Source: Alcanivoracaceae bacterium
GTDB lineage: Bacteria; Pseudomonadota; Gammaproteobacteria; Pseudomonadales; Alcanivoracaceae
Direction of reading: 5' to 3'
DNA: 64,000 nucleotides
Assembly (NCBI GenBank): GCA_002706085.1
Contig: PAJO01000021.1
Coordinates: 1-64,000, forward strand
The first letter of the stretch is position 1. Each line of letters opens with the position of its first letter. The notes beneath the pieces are model-generated. The model saw only the letters and a program-made list of their open reading frames with translations, searched no databases and was not told the origin of the DNA. A program made the position numbers and the translations under genes. Positions 63,148-64,000 of the stretch are shown here, in pieces.

Positions 63148-63870
63148 ATGGGGAACAAGTTTTTCCGGATTGTGGGTGTTACCAGTTATATCCTGGCTGC
63201 CTTGGCACTGGCAGTGGCCATTTTCGCCACGATCGCCAGCGGTAGCGCCTGGCTGACCGGTGTCGACGAAGAGATACAGCAGCCAGAAATCGGCATGAAG
63301 GGCTATCGAGAATACGTTAACCCCGAGATTGATAATGACGAGCCAGCAGGACTCGGCGAGATGGACAGGAAGAACCGTGAGGAGGAAAATAGCGCCATTC
63401 AGGAGAAGATCAATAACCTGGCTGTGCTAATCAATAAGTATGCACGATTGACCAGCCAGGGAAGCGCCAACAAGGAAGGATTGGATAACTGGCTTCGTTC
63501 CCAGGCTGGCAGCCTCCCTCACCCGGATTATTTGAGATTTCTAGATGGCATTATCGAAAGCTTTGATTCTGATCTGGTCAAACCCGCAGAAAATGAAGAC
63601 TCTTCACTGCTCGTCACAAATATCCCCGGGCTGGAGAACGCCGACACCACCCATATTAACTGGGACAAGTATCTGGAATGGTTTACCTGGGAGTACATGT
63701 CACGCTACCAAAGCGAACTGACTCGTATCGAGCAGGAAAGGGTGGAGCAGGCACAGGCCAAGGCAGGATCACTGGTCACCCTGATCATCGCCGGCTGCGC
63801 CTTTGCCATATTTGTGTTTGCAACGGTAATACTTCTGCTGGTGAGAATTGAGAGCAATACGCGCAAATAA
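63148..63870 (+). CDS. Membrane protein of unknown function with two terminal helices
   Basis: A 240-residue protein with an N-terminal membrane helix (about residues 10-32) and a C-terminal one (about 207-233). The charged segment of about 170 residues between them is helical and includes REEENSAIQEKINNLAVLIN. This hairpin-like layout would leave both ends on the same side of the inner membrane. I do not recognise the family. It is divergent from the WYL gene and ends at an intrinsic terminator, so it is a single-gene unit at the island's right side. Confidence 0.65.
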   Translation: MGNKFFRIVGVTSYILAALALAVAIFATIASGSAWLTGVDEEIQQPEIGMKGYREYVNPEIDNDEPAGLGEMDRKNREEENSAIQEKINNLAVLINKYARLTSQGSANKEGLDNWLRSQAGSLPHPDYLRFLDGIIESFDSDLVKPAENEDSSLLVTNIPGLENADTTHINWDKYLEWFTWEYMSRYQSELTRIEQERVEQAQAKAGSLVTLIIAGCAFAIFVFATVILLLVRIESNTRK

Positions 63871-63880
63871 CCGATTTAAC

Positions 63881-63911
63881 GCCCGCCAGACATTGGCGGG
63901 CAAGCCTTTTT
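63881..63911 (+). terminator. Intrinsic terminator after the membrane-protein gene
   Basis: GCCCGCC (63881-63887) pairs with GGCGGGC (63895-63901) around a 7-base loop, followed after a few bases by five T residues. The last 89 bases of the window contain no supported gene. Confidence 0.8.
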
Positions 63912-64000
63912 ATGCCAACACAATATTCAAGCTATCACTCTCCCCAAAATCCGGTACAAGTACTTTCCAAAGATCCTACAAAGCTCCAATTTCTTACTAG

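Overview
The window looks like part of the chromosome of a marine gammaproteobacterium, most like Alcanivorax or a close relative. This rests on high overall GC, the ydbH-ynbE-ydbL outer-membrane lipid-transport genes, a CHASE2 kinase / FecR-LysM / OmpR-type regulator operon, c5-type cytochromes, and many short REP palindromes of the GTAGGAGC / GTGGGAGC type. The genus is an inference from gene content; no rRNA or taxonomic marker is present.

Positions 1-12.2 kb are ordinary chromosome: two small helical proteins of unknown role, two c-type cytochromes, the kinase/FecR/regulator operon, a guanidinium-type SMR exporter, a tRNA-Arg(CCG) with a strong terminator, a decayed toxin-antitoxin-like pair, and ydbL-ynbE-ydbH. 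From 12.3 kb on nearly everything is genome defence. A complete Wadjet (jetABCD) operon at 12.3-19.6 kb has REP arrays within and behind it. A Fic AMP-transferase follows, then a PIN toxin-antitoxin remnant that meets a 3'-truncated kinase-like gene at a recombination scar near 21.95 kb.

The main feature is a minus-strand gene train from 54.3 kb down to 22.8 kb, with gaps of at most 86 bp and many 1-37 bp overlaps. In transcription order it encodes a HEPN protein, an acidic TPR-like protein, two SNF2/RapA-type helicases, a 1701-aa Eco57I-type adenine methylase, a CrfC/RdcA-like dynamin, an RdcB-like partner, a patatin phospholipase, ZorA and ZorB motor proteins, an HNH nuclease (a Zorya type II-like set), a 2134-aa DEAD/DUF1998 helicase with a C-terminal nuclease-like domain, a RelE-UvrD fusion and a DUF262/DUF1524 (GmrSD-like) protein. 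Upstream, at 54.6-63.0 kb, lies an apparent control and signalling block: an HExxH metallopeptidase-like protein, a zinc-ribbon protein, a PP2C phosphatase, a tandem AAA+ ATPase, several unrecognised proteins, a possible PD-(D/E)XK protein and a WYL-domain regulator. Two plus-strand unknown genes sit inside this block behind a divergent promoter region with a 19-bp perfect palindrome.

The train may be several known systems stacked together (Zorya II, an R-M-like SNF2/methylase module, a type IV restriction enzyme) or one composite system. The least familiar part is the core in which a methylase/helicase module, a dynamin/RdcB pair, a patatin and a Zorya membrane motor share tightly packed, partly overlapping reading frames. 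GC content changes sharply along the train: the dynamin-RdcB-patatin genes, the DUF262 gene and the 184-aa gene beside the WYL gene are AT-rich, while the methylase, helicases and HEPN gene are GC-rich. That points to assembly from different sources. A separate oddity is a REP element read in frame through the methylase gene.
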